Counted from the first letter of the stretch, positions 47,109-57,962 are shown. The stretch is DNA of 64,000 nucleotides from Nocardioides humi (GCF_006494775.1 NZ_CP041146.1:2356001-2420000), one strand, 5' to 3'. The notes: a model not told the origin generated them from the letters alone. Numbers and translations: made by a program.

Positions 47109-49648
47109 TCAGCCGTCCAGCGGGGTCGCGGTGACCACCACGTTCTGCCGGTAGTGGAAGCCGCCGTTCGAGGTGCCGACCCGGCCGGCGCAGCTGATCA
47201 GGACGAGGCGGTGCTCGCCGGTGGTCGAGAAGAACCGCTGGGGCAGCCGCTTCGAGCGCGAGAACCGCTCGACCGAGGTGACCCGGTAGCGCAGCTGCCT
47301 GCTGCCCTCCCGGACCGTGACCACCTGGCCCGGCCGGATCCGGGACAGCCGCCAGAAGGCGCCGGGGCGGTCGCGCCGGTCGGAGACGTGTCCGGCGATG
47401 ACCGTCGTGCCGATCAGGTCACCGGCGGCCGCCGACCTGCTCAGCTGACCGGTGCGGGCCACCTGGCCGGGCACCTGCATGGTCCCCTTCCTGATCCCGA
47501 CCATCGTGGTGCGTGCGTTCACCCCGAGGGCCGGGATGATCACCCGACTGACCTTCCGGCGGCCGTTCACGTCGGGCCCGGCGGAGCGGTAGCCGGTGCT
47601 CACGACCGGCGGGCGGTACGACGGCTTGCGCACGAGCGTGGTCTCCGAGGCCAGTCCACACGCGTGCGTGGCCGCCGTGTTGTGGCTGTCGGCCGTCGTC
47701 GCGGCCACCCAGGTGTAGTAACCGGTCCGGGTCACCGGCACCGCCGGCGTACGGATCACGCCGTTGCCCGGGGTGAAGGGCACCGTCGCGACCGCGTGCG
47801 CGGGGGTGCAGGTGATCGCGGCGCGGGACGCGAACGGGCCGTACAGGGTCGCCGAGCCGGTCGCGCCGTGTCCCGGCACGAAGCCGGTGATGGTCACGAC
47901 GTCGTGGATCCTCTTGCCCGGCTTCACGGCGGTCGTGGAGGTCTCGGTCGTCAGCGACACGGTCGACGGGGTCGTGCCCGGGGGCTGGTCCTCGACCAGG
48001 GTCGTCTCGGCAGCGAGGCCGCACTCGTGGGTCGCCGCGTCATTGTCGGCGTCGGCGCTCACCGTGACCTGCCAGGTGTAGAGGCCGGGCCGGACGACCG
48101 TGATCGACGGGGTGGCGGACGTCCCGTTCTGCGGGGCGAAGGTGACGCTTCCGGCCTCGTTCGCGGCGACGCACACGGTGTCGTCGACGGTGGTGAGCGG
48201 ACCGTAGAGGGTGGCGGTCCCCTGGGCGGTGCCGCCGGGGACGAGGCCGGTGATCGTGACGACGTCGTGCAGGGCGGCGCCGACCCGGGCCGTGGCCGCG
48301 GAGGCCTGGGTGGTGACGGTCGGGCCGGCCCTGACGGTGACGGTCTGCGCCGCGTCGTCGATGTCCTTGTGCTCGGCGACGACGACCGCCGAGCCGGTCT
48401 CGACCAGCTCCTCGAAGGCCACCAGCTGCTGTCCGGCGTACCCCGCCGGGACGGTGAAGTGGACCTCGACGGTCCCGTCCGCCTGGGTCGGCGTGAAGGT
48501 CGCCGAGCCGGTGATGCCGGTCGCCGAGCCGTCGGACCTGCGCATCAGCTCGCCGGTGATCGTGTAGGTCGTGCCCGGCACCAGATTCGCGTAGGCCACC
48601 GTGTCGGTCACGGAGCCGCCGGTCGAGGGCAGCACGTGGTCGCCGTCGGCGGCGTCGACCAGGGTCGTCCCGATCGCCGGAGCCGCGGCCGCCGCCCAGG
48701 CGACGGCGGCCTGATCGGTGACGGTGGCCGTGCTCGGCGCCACCAGGATGAGCGACTGCGCGTGGTCGCCGGCGGTCGCGGTGCCGCCGGGCTGGGTGGG
48801 CACCGAGATGATCTTGCCGGTCGCGTTCGAGCCCGTCGCCGTGACGGTGACGGTGGCCGACCCGGCGGCCGTGGTCCCGCGCAGGTCGAGGTACAGCTGC
48901 TGGCCGTCGACGACCGTGGACGCGTCGATCGGCGTACCGCCGGCGTCGGTCAGGGTGAGCGCCGGAGCGACCGAGACACTGACGCTCGGCTGGTCGGTGC
49001 CGACCGTGAACGGCCCGACGAGCGAGTCGGCCACTTGCGCCGCGGCGGGCCCGCCGATGGTCGCGGTGGTGCTCAGGTCCGCGGGGTCAGGCCGCCACTG
49101 GCGTTGGCGCCGTTGACGAGGTACCAGTAGGCGTCCTCGGAGTCGTCGCTCGCCCAGGCCCAGCTGGCGTCGTACCCGACGTCGGTGTAGCGCCAGATCG
49201 CGTACTGGGTGGCCTCGATCGCGTCGTTGAGCGCGATGCCCGGCACCCCGGACGCGGTGGCGAAGTCGGCGAGGCTCAGCGCCGGATAGCTGTGCGCGAG
49301 GACCCACAGCACCCTCGCCTGGACGGCGGGATCGGTGAAGTGGTTGCTGCCGAGGAAGTCGGACGCGGTGCCGACGCCGGCGGCGATGTTCGGCTTGGCC
49401 GTGACGTCGTGCTCGATGCAGTAGGCCCAGTAGTCGGGCGTGCCCGGGTTGCCCGGGTCGGCCGGCGTCTGCTCGAAGACGCCGTGGATGCCGCTGCCGG
49501 GATAGCCCTGCGACTTCGCGCCGACGTAGACGGTGTCGCCGGCGCCCGGCTCCGCGGACGCTCCCGGCGCCGACCACGGCGTCAGCACGGCGACGACCGC
49601 CAGCGCCAGCGCGGCGACGCCCGTGCGGCGCCCGTTGCTCATTCTCAT
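47109..49648 (-). pseudogene. thioester-domain / VaFE adhesin with C-terminal sortase domain, one-base frameshift
   Basis: Starts at ATG 49648 (GGAG 8 nt upstream). The frame breaks in a G/C run at 49083-49086, where SGGLTP should continue with ADLSTT. One added base gives 846 residues. Order: signal peptide (to about 34); a thioester domain with the Cys of YCIEHD and the Gln of ATQYAIWRYTD that form the internal thioester; a linker; a T-Q ester-bond (VaFE) domain with DTVAYANLVPG, VAFEELVET and HKDIDDAAQTV; two copies of a Cys-containing Ig-like module (ATLYGP, THECGLAAETTLV); and a sortase domain with His (IAGHVSD), Cys (LISCAGR) and Arg (HYRQN). Thioester domains bind host or matrix amines covalently in Gram-positive adhesins. 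Confidence 0.85.
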
Positions 49649-49865
49649 CGATCTGTCTCCGCCTGTTCGTGGACCCGATGGGATCCCGCGTCGCCGGTCG
49701 TCGGCCGACCGGTCGGAGCACCGTGCCCGATCCGGGCGGCGCGAGCGCGGCTCCACGGCGCGGCGCCCGCCGAATGTCCCCGTCCGGGGGACGTGTCCTC
49801 ACCCCCGGAGCGGGAAGGCACCGCCTCCGGTCACGCCCGGATCCGTCGTACGGCAGGCTGGGCCG

Positions 49866-52184
49866 GTGCAGATCGTCCGAGCCCGCCGGCACCTCGGGGA
49901 CCTGGCACGCGACCTGGTCCGCCGCGCCGCCCCCGTCCGGCCCGCGGTCGACGGCTGGGCGACGCGGACCCTGACCGGCGCGATGGCGCGGGCCTTCCTA
50001 CTCGCCACCGCCGCGTGGCAGCTGGTCATGCTGGCCGCCGTGGTGGCATCGCCGGGACCGGTGCGCGACCTGGTCCCGCTGCTCCTCGCCCACGCCGCCA
50101 CACTGGGGGCGATGCTCGCGGCCCGGGCGGGCCGCCTCCCCGCATGGGTCCCGGTCGTCGCGGTCTACGTGCTGTTCGTCGGCGGCTGGTCAGCGGCGGA
50201 CTCGATGGTCGACCCGCTGCTGTTCGCGTCCTGCTGGATGATGAACCTCGGCGGCGCCACGCCGGCCTTCGTGCTCCGCGGGCGGCCGGCCCTCGTGCTC
50301 CCCGCGCTGGCCTCGGTGACGGTCCCCGCGGCCATGCTGCTCCTGCGGCCGGATCTGCCGCCGACGCTGCCGATCGCCGTCTTCATCACGCAGTGGTCGA
50401 TCGTGCTGGCGACCCGGGTCGGGTTGACCTACCTCTTCGACTTCGCCGCCGAGGCCGACGCCGAGGCGTCCGCGGCGCTCCGTGACCGGGCCGCCGTCGC
50501 CGCCCAGGAGGCCGCGGGCCGGGCCGCGGCCGAGGACGCCCGGGTCCTGCACGACACCGTGATCAACACCCTCGCCGCCATCGCGAGCGGCGGCGGCGCG
50601 GTCCGCGACACGGAGGCGGTGCGCCAGCGCTGTGCCCGCGACATCGCGACCGTAGCGGCCCTGCAGGCCGGCACCGCGCCGGCGGACGACGACACCGGGC
50701 TCCGCGCGGCGTCGTACGACTCCCGGGTCCGGGTGCGCCACCTCGGGCTGGACGACGCGCGGCTGGCCGGGGCCGAGGCGCGTCTCGACCCCGCGCGGCT
50801 GCGGGCCCTGCGGCGCGCGACGACCGAGCTGGTCCAGAACGCCGCCAAGCACGCCGGCGTCGACGAGGTCAGGGTCCGTGCCGAGGAACGCGCGGGCGAG
50901 CTCGTGGTGACGGTCGAGGACGACGGAGCCGGGTTCGACGGCCGGACCGGGTTCACCGGCGGGCTGGCCACGTCCGTGCTCGACCGGGCCCGCGAGGCCG
51001 AGATCGAGGTCGGCCTCGACACCGCTCCCGGCGCCGGGACCCGGGTGACGCTCACCGTGCACCGGTCCTCGGGGGCCGGGCCGCGGCGGCGCGAGCGGCG
51101 CGGCGGCATCGCCGACGTCGTCCGCGTCCTGCGCCGCCGCGCCTGTCTCCTGTACGGCGCCGGCGTCTCCGCCGTCGGCTTCGTCCTGGCGGTCGGCAAC
51201 CACCCGGGCGAGCCGACGCCGGAGTACCTCATGGCGACCATCGCCGCGCTCGGCGCGGCCCTCGCCTGGTGGTGCACCCGCAACCGGCGCGCCCTGCCCG
51301 CCTGGGCGGCCCTGGTGCTCGCCGCCGCCGCACCCGCGGCCTTCGTGCTCTCCGCCGCCGCCGTCGACTACGGCCGCGACGACCCCGTGCTCTGGCAGGC
51401 GATCGGCGCCACCGGGATCCTCATCGTCCTCGCCGAGCTGGGTCCGCGGCCGGCCACGGTCGTGTGGGCCGGCCTCGGGTACGCCGTCGTGGTGCTGGTC
51501 GTGGCCGCCGACGTCGGCCGGTCCTCGCCGGCGGCCGCGACGATCGTGCTGATGGCCGGCGCCGCCGCCCTGGGGCTGGTCGCCGCGTGGCGGCGGTTCC
51601 AGCGCACCATCGGTGCGATCGGCGTCCGCGCCGCCGCCGACGAGCGCGCCGCGTGGGCCGCCCGCACCCAGCTGGCCGAGCGCGAGGCCGCCGACCGGTC
51701 CCGGGGGCGATGGCGCGCGGCCGGGCTGAACCGCTCGCTCTCGCTGCTGGAGGCCGCGCGCGACGGCGCCGACCCGGACGACCCGGCGCTGCGGTCACGA
51801 TGCGCCGAGGAGGAGGCGTACCTGCGCCAGCTCACCCTGCTCCACCCGGACCTGGTGCACATGGGCCAGTGGTTCGCCCGGGCGCTGAACGAGGCCCACG
51901 ACCAGGGCGTCCGGCTCGTCGTCCGCGCCGGCGGCGAGGACCTGCCCGCCCAGGTCGCGGCCGACCTCGGCGACCTCCTGCTCACGACCGTGGCGGGCAC
52001 GCCCACCGGTCAGGACCTCACCATCACGCTGTTCCCCAGCTCGGCCGGCGCGCGGATGACCCTCGTCGGCGCCCACCCGCACCTCGCGGACGGCATCCGG
52101 GCGGCTCGCGGTCCGCTCGCCGCGGCGACCCGGGTGACGTCGTTGGCCGACCAGGACGTCGCGGAGATCGTCGTCGGGGCCTGA
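49866..52184 (+). CDS. membrane sensor histidine kinase with duplicated membrane half
   Basis: A 772-residue protein. The first half has about six transmembrane segments, then a NarL-type kinase core: phospho-acceptor His in VLHDTVINTLAAIAS near residue 232, N box ELVQNAAKHAG near residue 322, and G box DDGAGFDG near residue 354. The second half repeats a membrane block (about residues 425-580) followed by a helical cytoplasmic region without recognisable His or ATP-binding boxes, so it looks like a degenerate kinase copy. It is divergent from the thioester adhesin, 217 bp apart, and probably signals to the nearby NarL-type regulator. GTG 49866 start. Confidence 0.78.
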   Translation: MQIVRARRHLGDLARDLVRRAAPVRPAVDGWATRTLTGAMARAFLLATAAWQLVMLAAVVASPGPVRDLVPLLLAHAATLGAMLAARAGRLPAWVPVVAVYVLFVGGWSAADSMVDPLLFASCWMMNLGGATPAFVLRGRPALVLPALASVTVPAAMLLLRPDLPPTLPIAVFITQWSIVLATRVGLTYLFDFAAEADAEASAALRDRAAVAAQEAAGRAAAEDARVLHDTVINTLAAIASGGGAVRDTEAVRQRCARDIATVAALQAGTAPADDDTGLRAASYDSRVRVRHLGLDDARLAGAEARLDPARLRALRRATTELVQNAAKHAGVDEVRVRAEERAGELVVTVEDDGAGFDGRTGFTGGLATSVLDRAREAEIEVGLDTAPGAGTRVTLTVHRSSGAGPRRRERRGGIADVVRVLRRRACLLYGAGVSAVGFVLAVGNHPGEPTPEYLMATIAALGAALAWWCTRNRRALPAWAALVLAAAAPAAFVLSAAAVDYGRDDPVLWQAIGATGILIVLAELGPRPATVVWAGLGYAVVVLVVAADVGRSSPAAATIVLMAGAAALGLVAAWRRFQRTIGAIGVRAAADERAAWAARTQLAEREAADRSRGRWRAAGLNRSLSLLEAARDGADPDDPALRSRCAEEEAYLRQLTLLHPDLVHMGQWFARALNEAHDQGVRLVVRAGGEDLPAQVAADLGDLLLTTVAGTPTGQDLTITLFPSSAGARMTLVGAHPHLADGIRAARGPLAAATRVTSLADQDVAEIVVGA

Positions 52185-52212
52185 CGGGGCCGGGTGGCGG
52201 TCGGGGTGGTGG

Positions 52213-53073
52213 TCAGGCGGTGGCGGTGACCAGCCAGGTGGCGGCCGGGTGCCGGACGACCCCGCCGACCATCCCGGACCGCAGCTCCGCGCGGACCTCG
52301 TCCACCAGGCCCGCCCACCCGGCCATGCCGAGCAGGGGGCGCAGTACGTCGGCGGCGCGCCGGCCCGTCGTCGTACCGAGGATGGTGGCGAGGCGCTCCT
52401 CGACCCCGTCCGACCCGTCCTGGCCGTAGTCGCAGACGAACTCGACCCGCTCGAGGTGCACCGCCGACCAGCCGGCGGCGGCGAGGATCCGCTCGACCTC
52501 GCCGGGGTCGGCCAGCGAGGTCGGCCCGGGGCCCGCGGCGGCGTAGCCGTTGCCCGCGCCCTCCGCGGCCAGGCGCCGGGTGAGCACCTCGGTGCCGAGC
52601 GTGAACATGGGATTCTCCTCGCGCGCCGTCCAGGCCGCGAAGGCGAGCAGGCCCCTGCCGTCCGCCGCCGCGCGGCGCAGGTTGGCGAAGGCGGCGACCG
52701 GGTCGGCGAAGAACATGACGCCGAAGCGCGACGCGACCACGTCGTACCCGCGGCCGCGCTGGCCGCCGAGCGCCTCGCGCAGGTCGAGCTCCTGCGCGTC
52801 GCCCAGCAGCACGGTCGCCTCCGGCACCCGCTCCCGGGCCGCCTCGATCATCCCCGGAGAGATGTCGACGCCGACCGCCCGCGCCCCCTGCCGCACGGCG
52901 GCCTCCAGCAGCGCCCCGGACCCGCACCCGACCTCCAGCACCCGGTCGCCCGGGTGCAGCGCGGCCGCGTCGAGCACCGCCGCGGTCACCGGCGCGAAGA
53001 GCCGGTCGAAGACCAGCTCGTTGGCCAGCCACCCCGCCGCTCCCTTGGTCCAGGTCTGCCGTACGTCGCTCAT
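52213..53073 (-). CDS. SAM-dependent methyltransferase
   Basis: A 286-residue class I methyltransferase. SAM motif I is VLEVGCGSGALLEAAVRQGA near residue 45, then VGVDISPGMIEAARER and LLGDAQELDL (motifs II and III). The rest resembles UbiE/MenG-like enzymes. Substrate unknown. The promoter region carries an iron-box-like palindrome at 53089-53107, so expression may respond to iron; a role in siderophore or quinone chemistry would fit but is not shown. Confidence 0.85.
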   Translation of the reverse strand: MSDVRQTWTKGAAGWLANELVFDRLFAPVTAAVLDAAALHPGDRVLEVGCGSGALLEAAVRQGARAVGVDISPGMIEAARERVPEATVLLGDAQELDLREALGGQRGRGYDVVASRFGVMFFADPVAAFANLRRAAADGRGLLAFAAWTAREENPMFTLGTEVLTRRLAAEGAGNGYAAAGPGPTSLADPGEVERILAAAGWSAVHLERVEFVCDYGQDGSDGVEERLATILGTTTGRRAADVLRPLLGMAGWAGLVDEVRAELRSGMVGGVVRHPAATWLVTATA

Positions 53074-53088
53074 GTCTCACCTTCGTCA

Positions 53089-53107
53089 ATAGGTAAGGCA
53101 TACCTTA
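53089..53107. promoter_or_regulatory. candidate IdeR/DtxR iron box
   Basis: ATAGGTAAGGCATACCTTA has the palindromic core GTAAGG-CATA-CCTTAC and agrees with the 19-bp DtxR/IdeR consensus at about 14 positions by my count. It lies 15 bp upstream of the methyltransferase start codon, where repression would be effective. Confidence 0.6.
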
Positions 53108-53167
53108 CTAGATGTCGACCACGACGGTCCGCCGGAGGCGGGTCAGCCTGTTCCTGGAGAAACAGCA

Positions 53168-53205
53168 ACAGCCCCCGACCTGCGTCTCCGCAGTGCAGGG
53201 GCTGT
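53168..53205 (-). terminator. terminator downstream of tRNA-Ser
   Basis: ACAGCCCC pairs with GGGGCTGT (8 bp, 22-nt loop containing a smaller hairpin). On the tRNA strand it follows the CCA end by 5 bases and is followed by GTTGCTGTTTCTCC. Confidence 0.6.
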
Positions 53206-53210
53206 CTCGC

Positions 53211-53300
53211 TGGCGGTGGCGGAGGGATTTGAACCCTCGGTGGGCTTGCACCCACAAACGCTTTCGAGGCGTTCTCCTTAGGCCGCTCGGACACGCCACC
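53211..53300 (-). tRNA. tRNA-Ser (anticodon CGA)
   Basis: A 90-nt cloverleaf. The acceptor stem is GGTGGCG with CGCCACC, G is the discriminator base and CCA is encoded. The anticodon loop is CTCGAAA between AACGC and GCGTT, giving anticodon CGA. A long variable arm and the TTCAAAT T-loop are typical of class II serine tRNAs. It reads UCG codons. Confidence 0.93.
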
Positions 53301-53437
53301 GCGGGAGAGATTACCGGAGCCCGGCCGCGCCGCCGAATCGCCCTGGGCCCGGGTCGCAACGTGGTTGCAACGTCTGCCGGGCATCGTCAGGGCGAGAGAC
53401 GCTGGTCACACGAGGGATCACCTTGTCTACTGGACTC

Positions 53438-54640
53438 ATGACACCGGACGCCGGACCCCGCCGCATGCGCGCGGAGGTCGCGGCGTCCTGGGAGCGCTCG
53501 GCGGCGGCGGGCGTGGACGTGACCCAGCGGGCGGCGCCGATCGCGCTCGACGTCCCGGACCTGCGCGGGCAACGGGAGGCCCATCCGCTGGCGCGGGTGT
53601 TCCCGCTGCTCGACGACGTGCTCGGCCGTGAGGTGCGCGACTGCGGGGCGGTGATGGCGCTGGCCGATGCCGAGGGCACGCTGCTGTGGGTGTGCGGTAC
53701 GCCGGAGCGGCTGCGCGAGGCGGAGCGGATCGGGTTCGTGGAGGGCAGCAACTGGGACGAGCGACTGGCCGGGACCAACGCGCCGGGGCTCGCACTCGCG
53801 ACGGGACGCGACGCGCGGGTCACCCGCGACGAGCACTTCCGCTCGTCGGTGCGCTCCTGGAGCTGCGCCGCCACGCCGATCCACGACCCGGGCACCAGCC
53901 AGCTGCTGGGCGTCCTCGACGTGACCGGCGGCGACGCGATCGTCGTACCGCAGACCATGGCGATGGTGCGGGCCGCGGCACGCCTGGCCGAGGCCGAGCT
54001 GGCGCGGCAGACCCCGCCTCCGCCGCCCGCGGAGCGCCCGACGGGGCTGCGGCTGGTGCTCGAGCTGCTCGGCCACGACGAGGCGCTGGTGACCGTCGAC
54101 GGCGGCGGCCGGCTCAGCCGGCTGCGGCTCTCGCGCCGCCACAGCGAGATCGTCGCGCTCCTCGCCGCCTCCCCCACCGGCCTCACCGGCGACGAGCTGG
54201 GCGTGCTGCTCTACGAGGCGGACGGCGGTACGTCGACCCTGCGCGCCGAGCTCAACCGGCTGCGCGGCCTGCTCGGCGACCAGCTGCTCGCCTCGCGTCC
54301 GTACCGCCTCACCGCGCCGGTGAGCGGTGACTGGCTCGCCGTCGAGGCCCAGCTCGCGGCCGGCGACCTGCGCAGCGCCATGCGCGGGTACGGCGGCCCG
54401 GTGCTCCCGCGGTCCACCGCGCCCGGCGTCGTCCGGCTGCGCGAGGCGCTGGCCGCGTCCCTGCGCCAGGCGCTGCTCCGCTCCCGGACGCCCGAGCTGA
54501 TGTCGGCCTGGACCCGGTCCGGGTGGGGGCGCGACGACTACGACATGTGGCTGGCCCAGCGGGCCGTCGTACCGGCGTCGTCGCCGATGCGGGCGCTCGT
54601 CGACGGACAGATCGCCCGGCTGGACCGCGAGCTGCTCTGA
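53438..54640 (+). CDS. GAF-domain regulator upstream of acetaldehyde dehydrogenase
   Basis: A 400-residue regulator. The N-terminal GAF-like sensor (AcoR-type, with LWVCGTPERLREAERIGFVE and GTNAPGLALATGRDARV) covers about residues 40-185. The C-terminal region (LRLSRRHSEIVALLAASPTG onward) looks like a winged helix and a helical tail. ATG 53438 is chosen; a TTG at 53423 has the better GAGGG ribosome site and would add five residues. This gene type commonly precedes the exaC/DUF779 pair in actinobacteria, so it probably activates the following aldehyde dehydrogenase operon. Confidence 0.78.
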   Translation: MTPDAGPRRMRAEVAASWERSAAAGVDVTQRAAPIALDVPDLRGQREAHPLARVFPLLDDVLGREVRDCGAVMALADAEGTLLWVCGTPERLREAERIGFVEGSNWDERLAGTNAPGLALATGRDARVTRDEHFRSSVRSWSCAATPIHDPGTSQLLGVLDVTGGDAIVVPQTMAMVRAAARLAEAELARQTPPPPPAERPTGLRLVLELLGHDEALVTVDGGGRLSRLRLSRRHSEIVALLAASPTGLTGDELGVLLYEADGGTSTLRAELNRLRGLLGDQLLASRPYRLTAPVSGDWLAVEAQLAAGDLRSAMRGYGGPVLPRSTAPGVVRLREALAASLRQALLRSRTPELMSAWTRSGWGRDDYDMWLAQRAVVPASSPMRALVDGQIARLDRELL

Positions 54641-54751
54641 TCCAGACGGCGCGAGCGCAGGGAGCCGAGGCAACGGACCTGCAACGTTGCGGCTCCTAGC
54701 GTCGTGATCACCGTCACACCGACGATCCCGATCACGACCACTGGAGCAGAC

Positions 54752-56274
<1,523 letters not shown>

Positions 56275-56275
<1 letters not shown>

Positions 56276-56664
56276 TGGACGACCCGGCTCGCACGGCACA
56301 GCGGGTCGATGTCACCGGTGAGGCTGCGGAGCTGCTCCGCAGCCTCACCGAGGCGAACGGCCCGGTGATGTTCCACCAGTCCGGCGGCTGCTGCGACGGG
56401 TCGTCCCCGATGTGCTACCCCGACGGCGACTTCCTGCTCGGCGACGCCGACATCCACCTCGGGGACCTCGACATCGGCCTGGACCGCGCCGTGCCGGTGT
56501 GGATGTCGAAGGCCCAGTTCGAGTACTGGTCGCACACCCACCTCACGATCGACGTCGTGAAGGGCCGCGGCGCCGGGTTCTCCCTGGAGGCGCCGTACGG
56601 CGTGCGTTTCCTGATCCGCTCGCGGCTGCTGACCGATGAGGAGGCGACGGCGCTCGCGCGATGA
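56275..56664 (+). CDS. DUF779 family protein
   Basis: A 129-residue protein with the DUF779 pattern: MFHQSGGCCDGSSPMCYPDGDF near residue 32 with three conserved Cys residues, possibly a metal or thiol site. It accompanies ExaC-type aldehyde dehydrogenases across bacteria; its exact role is unknown. Coupled to the dehydrogenase by a TGATG overlap. Confidence 0.88.
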
Positions 56665-56679
56665 CCGGTCACCAGCGCT

Positions 56680-56741
56680 CGTCGTACCGGACAGAACTGC
56701 TGCGAATCGGGCGATTCACGACCGTCCTGTCCGGTACGACG
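56680..56741. terminator. 14-bp perfect hairpin between DUF779 and ROK genes
   Basis: CGTCGTACCGGACA pairs perfectly with TGTCCGGTACGACG. The loop contains a second hairpin GAATCG-GG-CGATTC. The right arm lies inside the last codons of the convergent ROK gene, so both transcripts can be terminated here. Confidence 0.7.
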
Positions 56742-57927
56742 GATCACGGGCGAGGGCGAGCCGCCGGTCGACCGCGGCCGGGCTGAGCACCTCGTCCAGC
56801 GCCAGGGCGGCGCAGCCGACGAGACCGGCCCGGTCGCCGTACGTCGCCGGGAGGAACTGCAGCTCCCGCGTGGCGAGCGCGGAGGACCGGGCGTAGACGG
56901 CCTCGCGCACGCCGGCGGCGTAGACGTCGTAGGCCGCGGCCATGTCGCCGCCGAGGACGACGGCGCGCGGGTTGAGCAGGTTGATGGCGACAGCAAGCAC
57001 CTCGCCGACCATCCGGCCGCTCTCGCGCAGCAGCTGCTTGGCCTCGGGATCGCCGGCGAGGGCGTGGGCGACCAGGTCGCGGACGTGCTCGACGTCGCGC
57101 CCCTCCGCGCGCAGCCGCGCGACCAGCGCCCAGCCGGCGGCGATCGTCTCCAGGCAGCCGACGTCGCCGCAACGGCACGGGCGGCCCGCGGCCTCGGGGA
57201 CCTTGGTGTGGCCGAGGTCGCCGGCGCCGCCGCGGGAGCCGCTGACGATCCGGCCGTCGGCGAGCACCCCGAGCCCGAGCCCGGTCGAGGCCTTCAGCAC
57301 GAGCAGGTCGCGGATCTCGGTGGCGTGGCCGAGGTACTCCGAGCGGGCGAGGATGTCGGCGTCGTTGGCGAGGAACAGCGGGGCGTCCGCCACCGAGGAG
57401 AGGTACGGCGCCAGCGGGACGCCGTCCCAGCCGGCCATCACCGGCGTGTCGACGCTGACCCCGCGATCGGCGTCGACGGCGCCGGGCAGGGACATGCCGA
57501 TGCCGAGCACCGGCGGCGTGCCCGGCTCCAGCAGCCGGGTCAGCTGGCCGGCCACCACGGACATCACGGCGTCGGGCCCGGCGCCGACCTCGTGGTCGAC
57601 GGCGGAGGCGGCCAGCTCGGTGCCGCCGAGGTCGAAGACGGCGACCTGGGAGCGGGAGCGCCCGACCGCGACGGCGAGGACCGTGCCGGCGTCGGTGGCG
57701 AGCTCGAGGCTGCCGGGCGGGCGGCCGCCGGTGGAGGCGAGCTCGGCGCCGAGCCGCAGCAGCCCGGCCTCGCCGAGCGCGGCCACCCGGCTGACGACGG
57801 CGGTGCGGGACAGGCCGGTGAGCCGCCCCAGGTCGGCCCGGGTGGCGGCCCGGCCGCTGCGCACCAGCGCGAGCAGGTCGCCCGCCGTCGCCGTGTCACG
57901 GCCGACCGGCTGCCGTACCTCCGTCAT
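56716..57927 (-). CDS. ROK family transcriptional regulator
   Basis: A 403-residue repressor-type ROK protein. The N-terminal winged helix is ATRADLGRLTGLSRTAVVSRV near residue 28. The ROK sugar-kinase-like domain has AVFDLGGTELAA and the zinc motif CRCGDVGCLE near residue 250. It probably binds a sugar or sugar phosphate. It is divergent from the zwf-edd-eda operon with a perfect inverted repeat between them, so it most likely represses that operon. A TAGAGT box 6 nt before the ATG suggests a leaderless mRNA. Confidence 0.88.
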   Translation of the reverse strand: MTEVRQPVGRDTATAGDLLALVRSGRAATRADLGRLTGLSRTAVVSRVAALGEAGLLRLGAELASTGGRPPGSLELATDAGTVLAVAVGRSRSQVAVFDLGGTELAASAVDHEVGAGPDAVMSVVAGQLTRLLEPGTPPVLGIGMSLPGAVDADRGVSVDTPVMAGWDGVPLAPYLSSVADAPLFLANDADILARSEYLGHATEIRDLLVLKASTGLGLGVLADGRIVSGSRGGAGDLGHTKVPEAAGRPCRCGDVGCLETIAAGWALVARLRAEGRDVEHVRDLVAHALAGDPEAKQLLRESGRMVGEVLAVAINLLNPRAVVLGGDMAAAYDVYAAGVREAVYARSSALATRELQFLPATYGDRAGLVGCAALALDEVLSPAAVDRRLALARDPSYRTGRS

Positions 57928-57933
57928 GCCGGA

Positions 57934-57939
57934 ACTCTA
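57934..57939 (-). promoter_or_regulatory. leaderless promoter -10 box of ROK gene
   Basis: TAGAGT, minus strand, 6 nt before the ATG. Box, spacer and start codon are identical over 17 nt to those of the HerA-like gene at 19.76 kb. Confidence 0.5.
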
Positions 57940-57962
57940 AACCTCCACCACTTTGTCCGGAA

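Noticed and set aside
49533..49865. N-terminal extension of the sensor kinase
   Set aside because: The in-frame extension overlaps the divergent adhesin start, is Arg/Pro-rich and lacks a ribosome site; GTG 49866 directly precedes the first conserved segment.
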